This document shows, one piece after another, positions 6,922 through 13,227 of a stretch of DNA of 14,973 nt. Origin of the DNA: an uncultured Porphyromonadaceae bacterium (GTDB taxonomy: Bacteria; Bacteroidota; Bacteroidia; Bacteroidales; Muribaculaceae). The DNA lies in the NCBI GenBank assembly GCA_947175455.1, contig CAMWMW010000002.1, forward strand, positions 1 through 14,973. The letters are read 5' to 3'. Numbering within the stretch: the stretch's first letter is position 1; each line of letters begins with the position of its first letter. The position numbers were made by a program, and so were the translations under genes. The notes under the pieces are model-generated. The model was not told the DNA's origin. It saw nothing but the letters and a program-made list of their open reading frames with translations, and made no database searches.

Positions 6922-8187
6922 TTACTGATTCAGGAGTTTTCTGAAGAGCCGGATATATTTCTCCGCCACAGCGTTTTCGGCGAATTTTTCGATAACGGAC
7001 TGCTGCATGATCTGTATGACGCTGTCACGGTTGTCGACTCCCCATATAATGCCTTCCGCGATGCGGAGGGCATTTTCTTTTCTGTTGTCGCTCCAGGGGG
7101 CGAGGTAGCCGGTAGACAGATGGTCGATTATATCCGGTTGTCCTCCATGGTCGAGCGCTACCGGAACGCATCCCCACGCCTGCCCTTCGATAAGGGTTCC
7201 CGGCAGAGTCTCCCACTCTGAGGTCGAGACAACCACGCTTCCCGATTCATAGACATCGCGGATTTCTTCAGGAGAGATTCTGCCAAGATGCGTGTGGCGT
7301 ATTGCCACCCCCTTCAGCGCTTCCGGATCCTTCAGCGAACCGAAAGTAACAAGTTCCAGTCTTTTCGCCTCTTGCGGGTATTTCTCCGCAAGAATCTTCG
7401 TTGCCTCGACAAGGGTGAGATGATCCTTGACCGGGTCATCGATGCGGGCGGCGCCGAATATGATTCTTGCCGAATCCCGGTTGCCCCGGACGGCAGTTTT
7501 GGTTCGCAAGGAAATTGTGGAAGTGTCGAATGCGTTGGGAATCACTGATATTCCGGAGTCTTTCATCAGTGATGATTTCCGTGCCGTATCTGCAAGCCAC
7601 GTGCTTACGGCAACAAAATTGATATTGACGCTATCGTAAAGATTCCGTTTGTGTCGCCACACCTTGTGCGAGAGATCATTGCCCGAGGCTTTATGCTCCA
7701 GTAAAGGGCAGTTGCCGCATTCACCGAGGGGACTCAGGAAATTTTCGCAATATCCGGCATGATGGCAGATGCCGGTCATGTTCCACATGTCGTGCATTGT
7801 CCACACAAGCGGTTTCCCGAGAGCCGCGAGTTTTCTTATGCCCTTAAGCGAGACAACCCCCTGGTTTACCCAATTGAGACATATCACATCCGCTTCTCTG
7901 ACAAACGGTATCTTGTGAAGCGGCAGCCCGTCGGATGCCGTGTCAATACGGAAAAGGGTATTGCGGTTGAACCCGTTGCGCGCAAATATTCTGAGCCGTT
8001 CGGCAAGAAACGGAACGAGGGTTTTATTATGTGAGGCAGCCTCTATGACATGCGGAGAGCCGCTCTTCTTTTCAGTCACGACCATGCGCGCATCCATGCC
8101 GTTGGCACGCAATGCGTTCATCAGCCGGAAAGTCACTACCGCCGCACCTCCGGTAGAATCGGATTTGCAAATGAGGGCTATTTTCAT
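6922..8187 (-). CDS. GT4-family (GT-B fold) glycosyltransferase
   Basis: This 421-residue cytoplasmic or membrane-associated enzyme probably transfers a sugar from a nucleotide donor onto a surface polysaccharide or lipid-linked intermediate. Acceptor and donor cannot be named. The N-terminal half has KIALICKSDSTGGAAVVTFR, a typical GT-B opening with a Gly-rich loop. The C-terminal half has SEWETLPGTLIEGQAWG, which supplies the E-X7-E signature (Glu326, Glu334). A cysteine group, Cys141-X5-Cys147-X9-Cys157-X2-Cys160, follows the conserved TMHDMWNMTGICHH. This layout is known in WcaC-like and related GT4 proteins and could bind metal or form disulfides. No membrane segment is evident. The ATG at 8187 overlaps the folA stop as ATGA, implying translational coupling to dihydrofolate reductase. 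The stop is 17 nt from the gyrB stop on the other strand. Confidence 0.88.
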   Translation of the reverse strand: MKIALICKSDSTGGAAVVTFRLMNALRANGMDARMVVTEKKSGSPHVIEAASHNKTLVPFLAERLRIFARNGFNRNTLFRIDTASDGLPLHKIPFVREADVICLNWVNQGVVSLKGIRKLAALGKPLVWTMHDMWNMTGICHHAGYCENFLSPLGECGNCPLLEHKASGNDLSHKVWRHKRNLYDSVNINFVAVSTWLADTARKSSLMKDSGISVIPNAFDTSTISLRTKTAVRGNRDSARIIFGAARIDDPVKDHLTLVEATKILAEKYPQEAKRLELVTFGSLKDPEALKGVAIRHTHLGRISPEEIRDVYESGSVVVSTSEWETLPGTLIEGQAWGCVPVALDHGGQPDIIDHLSTGYLAPWSDNRKENALRIAEGIIWGVDNRDSVIQIMQQSVIEKFAENAVAEKYIRLFRKLLNQ

Positions 8188-8777
8188 TTTCTTGAGAATG
8201 ATACGAATCTGTATTCAAGACCCTTTGCTGAAGTCATCCATTCGGAACAATCCGATATTTCCCATTCTTCCGGCGACAATTCGGGGAAGAACGTGTCTGC
8301 ATCGGGGACAGTAGTGTCAACCTGAGTGACGATGACATCCGTGCAATAGGGGAGAGCTGTTTTGTATATGCTCGCGCCGCCGATGATTACCGGCGTCTCG
8401 GATGCCGGACATGCGGCTATCGCCATCTCCACGGAGCCGAACACCTCGGCACCCTCAGCCACATACCCGCTGTTTGCTGAAACGACCATATTTCTTCTTC
8501 CCGGCAATGGTCGCCTCGGAAGGGACTCCCACGTTTTGCGACCCATTACAATCGGATTGCCAAGCGTCGTTGCCTTGAAATGGGCGAGGTCTTCGGGAAG
8601 ATGCCAGGGGAGGGTTCCCTTGCGTCCTATCGCCCGGTCATTTGCCATCGCCACTATGGCTTTCAATCTGCGGAGACGTCTGCTTTCCGAATTGAAAGTT
8701 GAAAAAGGTATCGCCCCCTCGATATTCTTTTCCGAAATCATGTCGGGATCGGAAGGGTAAAGGCTGATTATTTCCAT
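8184..8777 (-). CDS. folA: Dihydrofolate reductase, with an N-terminal extension or a TTG start
   Basis: DHFR reduces dihydrofolate to tetrahydrofolate with NADPH, feeding thymidylate, purine and methionine synthesis. Family motifs are clear: KAIVAMANDRAIG, GTLPWHLPEDLAHFK (the Asp is the likely catalytic acid), VMGRKTWESL followed by RPLPGRRNMVVS, VIIGGASIY, and ADTFFPELSPEEW. From the ATG at 8777 the protein has 197 residues, of which about 37 precede the DHFR fold (MEIISLYPSDPD to SESRRLRR). Another ATG is at 8741. A TTG at 8666 would give MKAIVAMA and a standard ~160-residue enzyme, putting the catalytic Asp at 26 (27 in E. coli). The upstream frame is open to 8795 (TTG). The gene overlaps the downstream glycosyltransferase by ATGA. 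Function is secure; the start is not. No thyA is seen nearby. Confidence 0.93.
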   Translation of the reverse strand: MEIISLYPSDPDMISEKNIEGAIPFSTFNSESRRLRRLKAIVAMANDRAIGRKGTLPWHLPEDLAHFKATTLGNPIVMGRKTWESLPRRPLPGRRNMVVSANSGYVAEGAEVFGSVEMAIAACPASETPVIIGGASIYKTALPYCTDVIVTQVDTTVPDADTFFPELSPEEWEISDCSEWMTSAKGLEYRFVSFSRK

Positions 8778-8799
8778 AACAGTCAAAAAAAACAATTAA

Positions 8800-8829
8800 T
8801 TCGATAGTAAAATTAATAAAATTATCGAA
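8800..8829. repeat. 7-bp inverted repeat in the folA/transporter divergent region (possible operator)
   Basis: TTCGATA at 8800-8806 and TATCGAA at 8823-8829 are exact inverted copies separated by 16 nt of pure A/T apart from one G. Half-site centres are 23 bp apart, about two helical turns. The repeat lies where a -33 element for the rightward promoter (8839) should be and covers the possible leftward -7 box (8817-8824). A regulator bound here could therefore affect both genes. The binding protein is unknown. The 8778-8977 gap otherwise holds the two promoter candidates and about 125 nt of rightward leader with no further structure that I can support. Confidence 0.4.
8817..8824 (-). promoter_or_regulatory. 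Possible folA -7 promoter element
   Basis: Read on the minus strand this is TAATTTTA, one base from TAnnTTTG. A TTTG on the same strand (8850 down to 8847) lies 22 nt upstream, slightly more than the usual 19-21. The start of transcription would be near 8811, leaving about 34 nt before the ATG at 8777. This is weak evidence in an AT-rich region where chance matches are common. Confidence 0.25.
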
Positions 8830-8838
8830 ATATTTCCG

Positions 8839-8846
8839 TAATTTTG
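8839..8846 (+). promoter_or_regulatory. Promoter -7 element for the phosphate transporter
   Basis: TAATTTTG is an exact TAnnTTTG match followed by C, a common context in this phylum. No TTG is present about 20 nt upstream; that place is taken by the AT-rich centre of the inverted repeat at 8800-8829, which may mean the promoter depends on an activator. A transcript from ~8852 would carry a leader of about 125 nt before the ATG at 8978. Confidence 0.5.
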
Positions 8847-8977
8847 CAAAAATCCAAGTCGGGGATTCATATAAACATACACATGTCTCTGAATGTTAAC
8901 AGTAATGGGTATGGGAGGGTCTGATTTGAGATTATATAAATGTATAAACAAGAACAATTCACAACCGCAAAATTTAG

Positions 8978-10765
8978 ATGAGTTATACAGTTGTTGATTT
9001 TATCAGCCTTCTCGGATCGGTCTGTCTCTTCCTGTATGGAATGAAGGTGATGAGCGAAGGGCTTCAGAAAGTTGCCGGCGACAGGCTTCGCAACATTCTC
9101 GGCGCGATGACGCGCAACCGCATCACCGGAGTGCTGACAGGTATCACCATTACGGCGCTTATCCAGAGTTCAAGCGCATCCACGGTGATGGTTGTGAGCT
9201 TTGTGAATGCCGGTCTGATGAGCCTTGAGCAATCAATGGCGGTGATTTTCGGCGCCAATGTCGGCACCACGGCAACTACCTGGATTATTTCCGCGTTCTC
9301 TTTCGAAGTCAGTATCTCGGATTACAGCATCCTGCTTCTTGCCATAGGCGTTCCCATGCTCTTCATGAAGAAGAGCGGTTACAAGAGTTTCGGCGAGTTC
9401 CTGATAGGGTTCTGTTTCCTTTTCATGGGTCTTGACCTTATAAGCAAATATGTGCCGAATCTTCAGGAAAATCCGGAGATGCTCGCGTTCCTTGCCAACT
9501 ATACCACACTCGGTGTCGGTTCGGTGCTTATATTTTTCACGATAGGCATTATCGTGACTATGGTCGCGCAGAGTTCCGCAGCCACATTCGCCATAACGCT
9601 TATCATGTGTTCGCAGGGATGGATCTCTTTCTCACTCGGATGCGCTATAATTCTGGGAGGAAACATCGGAACCACCATCACACCTGTGCTTGCGTCGCTC
9701 AGCGGTAATCTCGCTGCCAAAAGAACAGCAATGGGGCATGTGCTTTTCAATGTGCTCGGCTCTCTGATAGTATTGTGTCTCTTCCATCCTTTCTGCGAGC
9801 TTGTTGCCGATATAACGAAGGCATGTGACGGTATCAATCCGCTTCATATCAGCCAGGCGCAGGAGGCAGGGATGCGCGATACAACCCTGTTTACGGAGAA
9901 AGGCGGCATGACGGCGCGTGCCCAGAGTTGCATCGCGTTCGGTCTTGCGATGTTCCCGACGGTGTTCAATGCCTGCAACCTGCTTGTGATGATCTGGTTC
10001 ACCAAGTTATATGTCAAGATTGTATGCTGGATCATGCCTACCCGTCATAAAGACGAGGAGGAGGAATTTACCCTCAAATATATCGGGCGTGGAATCCTTT
10101 CGGCTTCCGAGCTTAACATAACACAGGCGCAGAAAGAGATTGTGCTTTACGGGCAGAGAGTTGACAGAATGCTTGGAATGGCGCGTCAGCTTATACATAC
10201 CGATCCGAAGGATGACAAATATACCGAAATCTACAGCCGTCTTGAGAAATATGAAGAGATTTCGGATCGTATGGAGATAGAGATCGGAAGCTATCTGAAT
10301 AAAGTCGCCGAGGGGCGTCTCAGTCCCGAAGGCAAGATGAGAGTGGCAGGAATGCTGCGTATCATAAGTGAGATAGAATCAATAGCCGACGGATGTTTCA
10401 ATGTCGCCAAGACACTGCAGCGTAAGGTGCAGAATCATGTGGAGTTCGCGCAGCCGGTGATGCATGAGATAGACCAGATGTATGACATGGTTACCGACGC
10501 GATGAAGAATATGCTCGGACTGCTTGAGGAGATGGAGACACCGGAAAGCTCCAAGGTCGTGGCGGCTTATAACAAAGAACGGGAGATCAACAATCTCCGG
10601 AATAAACTCCGCGATGGCAACATCTTCAATATCAACAATAAGGAATATGGATACCAGGAGGGTATATTCTTCATGGACCTCATCGGCGAGGCGGAGAAAC
10701 TCGGAGACTACATGCTTAATGTGGTGGAAGGAGTGAAGCATCAGTTCAAACCGGTGCTGAACTGA
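8978..10765 (+). CDS. Na+/phosphate cotransporter (NptA/PNaS family) with PhoU-like C-terminal domain
   Basis: This 595-residue inner-membrane protein is predicted to couple sodium entry to phosphate transport. Two inverted transport repeats each carry the family QSS signature: ALIQSSSAST at Gln63 and MVAQSSAATFA at Gln198. They are followed by GANVGTTATTW and GGNIGTTITPVLASLSGN. Hydrophobic segments fill residues ~1-360, including one near FLIGFCFLFMGLDLI. From about residue 380 the sequence becomes helical and charged (ERxE/DxxD-rich, with EIESIADGCFNVAKTLQRK), matching the PhoU-like domain often fused to this family. The start MSYTVVDFISLLG is the only sensible one. Bacterial members can work in uptake or efflux, so direction is not certain. 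manC starts 60 nt downstream, with no terminator visible between them. Confidence 0.92.
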   Translation: MSYTVVDFISLLGSVCLFLYGMKVMSEGLQKVAGDRLRNILGAMTRNRITGVLTGITITALIQSSSASTVMVVSFVNAGLMSLEQSMAVIFGANVGTTATTWIISAFSFEVSISDYSILLLAIGVPMLFMKKSGYKSFGEFLIGFCFLFMGLDLISKYVPNLQENPEMLAFLANYTTLGVGSVLIFFTIGIIVTMVAQSSAATFAITLIMCSQGWISFSLGCAIILGGNIGTTITPVLASLSGNLAAKRTAMGHVLFNVLGSLIVLCLFHPFCELVADITKACDGINPLHISQAQEAGMRDTTLFTEKGGMTARAQSCIAFGLAMFPTVFNACNLLVMIWFTKLYVKIVCWIMPTRHKDEEEEFTLKYIGRGILSASELNITQAQKEIVLYGQRVDRMLGMARQLIHTDPKDDKYTEIYSRLEKYEEISDRMEIEIGSYLNKVAEGRLSPEGKMRVAGMLRIISEIESIADGCFNVAKTLQRKVQNHVEFAQPVMHEIDQMYDMVTDAMKNMLGLLEEMETPESSKVVAAYNKEREINNLRNKLRDGNIFNINNKEYGYQEGIFFMDLIGEAEKLGDYMLNVVEGVKHQFKPVLN

Positions 10766-10825
10766 CAAGTTGATAATTCAACAGGCAAGAATCAATTACT
10801 TATATAAATATAAAGAACAGTAAAG

Positions 10826-11911
10826 ATGAATCCCCATAGATATTGCATCGTTATGTGTGGCGGCGTGGGTACCCGTTTCTGGCCATTCAGCCGGAGCGGC
10901 ATGCCAAAGCAATTCCTCGACTTCTTCGGAACAGGTCGCAGTCTGTTGCAGATGACAGTGGACCGTATCCGTCCGCTCGTGGATCCTTCAAGAATAATTC
11001 TGGTGACCAACAGCGCATATGCTTCCATAATCCGCGAGCAATTGCCGGATATCCATGAAAGCAACATCCTGCTTGAGCCGGCACGACGCAACACGGCGCC
11101 ATGTCTCTGCTGGGCGGCGCGCCATATCCAGGCTCTGGATCCGGAGGCATCTATTGTGGCACTCCCTTCCGACCATCTCATACTTAAGGAGGATGTGTTC
11201 CGTCAGACTCTTGAAGAGGGTTTTGACTTCGTGGAGAAGGGAGACCGTTTGCTTACCCTCGGCTTGAACCCCACAGCTCCGGCAACAGGCTACGGTTATA
11301 TACAGCGCGGAGTGGCAGTGGAGAACTTTCCCGGCATATGCAAGGTGAAATCATTTACAGAGAAACCTAACCTTGAAATGGCAAAGGTCTTTATATCCAC
11401 GGGGGAGTTCTTCTGGAATGCGGGAATATTCCTGTGGAGAGCCGACAGTATCCTTCGCGCCTTCGACCGATATGACAGGGAGACAGCTGCGGTATTCAAT
11501 GCCGGCGTAGGGGTGTACGGAACGCCTGGGGAAATGAATTTCATCAACACATCTTTCCCGAACACCCCCTCTATTTCCATAGACTATGCGATTATGGAGA
11601 AGGCGGATAATGTATATGTCAAGACTGCGGATCTGGGATGGAGCGATCTCGGTTCGTGGAAAGCTCTTTATGATGCTTCCCCGCATAATGCCGACGGAAA
11701 TGTAAGCCAGAACTGCAAGGTCCTGACGTATGACTGCCGTGACACAATATTTGCCGTAGGCGATGACAAGATAGTCGTGGCGTCGGGTCTTGACAACTAT
11801 ATCGTTGCCGAGAACGGGAACGCACTTATGATTTATCCGATTCAAGAGGAGCAGAGGATACGCAATATCGTCAACGATGTCCGTGCCAGATTCGGCGAGG
11901 ATTACGTATGA
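10826..11911 (+). CDS. manC: Mannose-1-phosphate guanylyltransferase
   Basis: This enzyme makes GDP-mannose from GTP and mannose-1-phosphate. GDP-mannose is the precursor for mannose and, through GDP-fucose, for fucose in capsule, LPS and glycoproteins. The nucleotidyltransferase signature GGVGTRFWPFSRSGMPKQF lies at residues 12-30. SFTEKP, containing the substrate-binding Lys180, and FFWNAGIFLWRAD follow. The C-terminal part has LGWSDLGSWKALY and a short beta-helix-like tail ending at residue 361. There is no phosphomannose isomerase domain, so this is the monofunctional form. It may be read through from the phosphate transporter, although the 60-nt gap is long enough to hold a weak promoter. 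None of the other enzymes of GDP-sugar conversion is in view. Confidence 0.93.
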   Translation: MNPHRYCIVMCGGVGTRFWPFSRSGMPKQFLDFFGTGRSLLQMTVDRIRPLVDPSRIILVTNSAYASIIREQLPDIHESNILLEPARRNTAPCLCWAARHIQALDPEASIVALPSDHLILKEDVFRQTLEEGFDFVEKGDRLLTLGLNPTAPATGYGYIQRGVAVENFPGICKVKSFTEKPNLEMAKVFISTGEFFWNAGIFLWRADSILRAFDRYDRETAAVFNAGVGVYGTPGEMNFINTSFPNTPSISIDYAIMEKADNVYVKTADLGWSDLGSWKALYDASPHNADGNVSQNCKVLTYDCRDTIFAVGDDKIVVASGLDNYIVAENGNALMIYPIQEEQRIRNIVNDVRARFGEDYV

Positions 11912-11961
11912 CGGATGTGCGTATGTGATAAAATATTGCAAATAAGGATGTGAAAAAACGG

Positions 11962-11988
11962 TTTTTGTAACTGCAAACGATACAAAAA
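11962..11988. repeat. 8-bp AT-rich inverted repeat after manC
   Basis: TTTTTGTA (11962-11969) and TACAAAAA (11981-11988) are exact inverted copies with an 11-nt spacer. It lies 3 nt before the GC-richer terminator hairpin and may be part of the transcript end or a protein-binding site. No function can be assigned from sequence alone. Confidence 0.35.
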
Positions 11989-11991
11989 TGT

Positions 11992-12021
11992 AACGGGTCA
12001 TGCCAAAAGGGATGACCCGTT
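11992..12021 (+). terminator. Hairpin, probable terminator of manC
   Basis: AACGGGTCAT (11992-12001) pairs perfectly with ATGACCCGTT (12012-12021), and two further C-G pairs can form inside after a G-G mismatch. The T-run on the plus side is poor (TTATTGTC), while the minus side is followed by TTTTT. It may therefore stop transcription in either direction or act as an mRNA 3'-end stabiliser. It is part of the 299-nt gap 11912-12210, which also contains the WYL promoter and leader ORF. Confidence 0.55.
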
Positions 12022-12022
12022 A

Positions 12023-12053
12023 TTGTCAGATTGGAAAAACTTTACTAATTTTG
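12023..12053 (+). promoter_or_regulatory. Promoter of the WYL regulator gene
   Basis: TTG at 12023-12025 and TAATTTTG at 12046-12053 are separated by exactly 20 nt and match the Bacteroidetes consensus at every fixed position except the first T of TTTG (A here). The -33 box begins right after the manC hairpin. Transcription would start near 12059, giving a leader of about 150 nt before the WYL gene at 12211. This is the best promoter match in the window. Confidence 0.65.
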
Positions 12054-12154
12054 CGATAAGTAGATATCGGGCTGAAATTAGATTTGGATTTATTGAGTCT
12101 TGTTTTTGAATCGGGTCTTGGATTAACCCCGTTCCGGTTCCGGTGTCTATCCGA

Positions 12155-12214
12155 ATGAAAAAACAGGAAAAGCAGTTATACAATACACTAATCAAGCAGT
12201 TCAATCAGACATGA
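12155..12214 (+). CDS. Possible 19-residue leader ORF coupled to the WYL gene
   Basis: The ORF ATG AAA AAA CAG GAA ... ACA TGA encodes 19 residues beginning MKKQEKQLYN and ending QFNQT. It is rich in Lys and Gln, with no membrane or signal character. It lies within the leader RNA of the WYL gene, and its TGA (12212-12214) overlaps the WYL ATG (12211-12213) as ATGA. This is the geometry of translational coupling. The A-rich start context resembles start sites in this phylum. It is too short for codon statistics, so it may be a chance ORF. Confidence 0.35.
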   Translation: MKKQEKQLYNTLIKQFNQT

Positions 12215-13125
12215 CCAGCGACTTGTTTAAAAGGTATGTATGGTTGATAGATGTAGTCAACCAGGCAGGAAAACTAACCTACGAAGAGATTTCAAGCCTA
12301 TGGGAAAGGTCTCCGCTTAATGAAGACCGTTCGCCATTGGCACTACGCACATTCCATAATCACCGTTATGTGGTTGAAAAACTGTTCGGAATCACCGTAG
12401 CCTGCAAGCGAAAGGGAGGCAACTATTATTATCTTGAGGATAATTCCGATGCCCGGTATTCGACGCAACTTAAGATATGGATGCTTCAGACACTCAGCAA
12501 TTCACATGCGCTTGAATCGGAGCAGGGATGTCGCGACCGCGTGCTCGCCAATGACAATCCCGATGAGCAGTTCGGTCTTGTTGCCGCAATCGAGGCTATG
12601 GAAAAGAATGTATGCGTAAGGATTGTCAATTCCATTCCCAAGACACCGGAGCATCTGACCGAATTCACTCTTGAGCCTTATTGCGTAAGATTCTGGGGTA
12701 ATTCATGGTATCTTCTCGGGAAGATACACGGTCGCAAGGATATGCTTGTGTTTGATCTTTCCAGAGTGCTCAATCTTGAGATCTCGAATATAAAATTCAA
12801 TTATGACGGGAATTTCGAGCCGGAGAAGTTCTTCGAGAACTATTATGGAATGGATGTTGACACGGAGCTTGAACCTGTCACGGTGCGTCTGCGCATCGGT
12901 GACGGCACACGCGATCTTATCCGTACCCAGATTCTGCATGATTCACAGAAAGAGGTGATGGCTGATTTCGATTCCTCGATATTCGAGTATCATCTTGTGC
13001 CCGGCGAGGAATTCAAACGCCGCATTCTTCTGATGGGAGATGACGCGGAGGTTGTCAGTCCTCAGGAACTGCGCGATGAGATGGGGGATACAATCCGCCG
13101 GATGGCGAAGAAATATACCCGCTGA
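12211..13125 (+). CDS. WYL-domain transcriptional regulator
   Basis: This 304-residue protein has a helix-turn-helix-like N-terminus (residues ~1-75, DLFKRYVWLIDVVNQAGKLT to RTFHNHRYVVEKLFGI) and a WYL ligand-sensing domain. The naming motif is visible as Trp166-Tyr167-Leu168 in EPYCVRFWGNSWYLLGKIHG. It is followed by the conserved basic/aromatic segment FDLSRVLNLEI and a C-terminal WCX-like extension (VTVRLRIGDGTRDLIRTQIL). WYL proteins bind nucleic acid or nucleotide ligands and usually regulate genes involved in DNA damage, phage defence or metabolism. Which genes this one controls is not evident, because its neighbours are unrelated housekeeping genes. It has its own promoter and a strong terminator, so it is probably monocistronic apart from the possible leader ORF. 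Confidence 0.87.
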   Translation: MTSDLFKRYVWLIDVVNQAGKLTYEEISSLWERSPLNEDRSPLALRTFHNHRYVVEKLFGITVACKRKGGNYYYLEDNSDARYSTQLKIWMLQTLSNSHALESEQGCRDRVLANDNPDEQFGLVAAIEAMEKNVCVRIVNSIPKTPEHLTEFTLEPYCVRFWGNSWYLLGKIHGRKDMLVFDLSRVLNLEISNIKFNYDGNFEPEKFFENYYGMDVDTELEPVTVRLRIGDGTRDLIRTQILHDSQKEVMADFDSSIFEYHLVPGEEFKRRILLMGDDAEVVSPQELRDEMGDTIRRMAKKYTR

Positions 13126-13149
13126 GGAGTGGAAATAAACAGTAGAAAT

Positions 13150-13187
13150 AAAAAATGCCTGATATTTTCATATCAGGCATTTTTTTT
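13150..13187 (+). terminator. Strong terminator after the WYL gene
   Basis: The 16-bp perfect stem 13150-13165 / 13170-13185 (core ATGCCTGATAT) has a 4-nt TTTC loop. It is flanked by A on the left and by T through 13187 on the right, so it could work in both directions. It begins 24 nt after the WYL stop. Confidence 0.88.
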
Positions 13188-13204
13188 GTATTTTCGTGAA
13201 ATAA

Positions 13205-13212
13205 AACCTTTG
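13205..13212 (+). promoter_or_regulatory. Weak -7 candidate for the lipoprotein-yifB unit
   Basis: AACCTTTG is one base from TAnnTTTG; TTTG at 13185-13188 is 16 nt upstream, shorter than usual. A second near-match, TATTTTCG, lies at 13189-13196. One of them is expected to serve the genes after the strong terminator, but neither is convincing. Confidence 0.3.
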
Positions 13213-13227
13213 AACAGCTTCTTGTTT

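Noticed and set aside
6904..6930. Possible bidirectional terminator between gyrB and the glycosyltransferase (AATCAG / CTGATT)
   Set aside because: Only 6 bp with a 15-nt interior that adds about 3 bp, and no T-run on either side. It also overlaps both stop codons, so it is too weak to call.
10766..10825. Hairpin GTTGA-TAAT-TCAAC and AT-rich promoter-like sequence between the transporter and manC
   Set aside because: The stem is only 5 bp without a T-run, and no TAnnTTTG match is present. Read-through from the transporter gene is just as likely.
12131..12144. Short direct repeat GTTCCG/GTTCCGG in the WYL leader
   Set aside because: Two copies of 6-7 bp are within chance expectation and form no array or clear binding-site pair.
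13129..13227. Longer N-terminus for the lipoprotein from the ATG at 13129
   Set aside because: The strong WYL terminator (13150-13187) would lie within the coding region, and the signal peptide would start around residue 45. The ATG at 13228 gives a normal lipoprotein signal.
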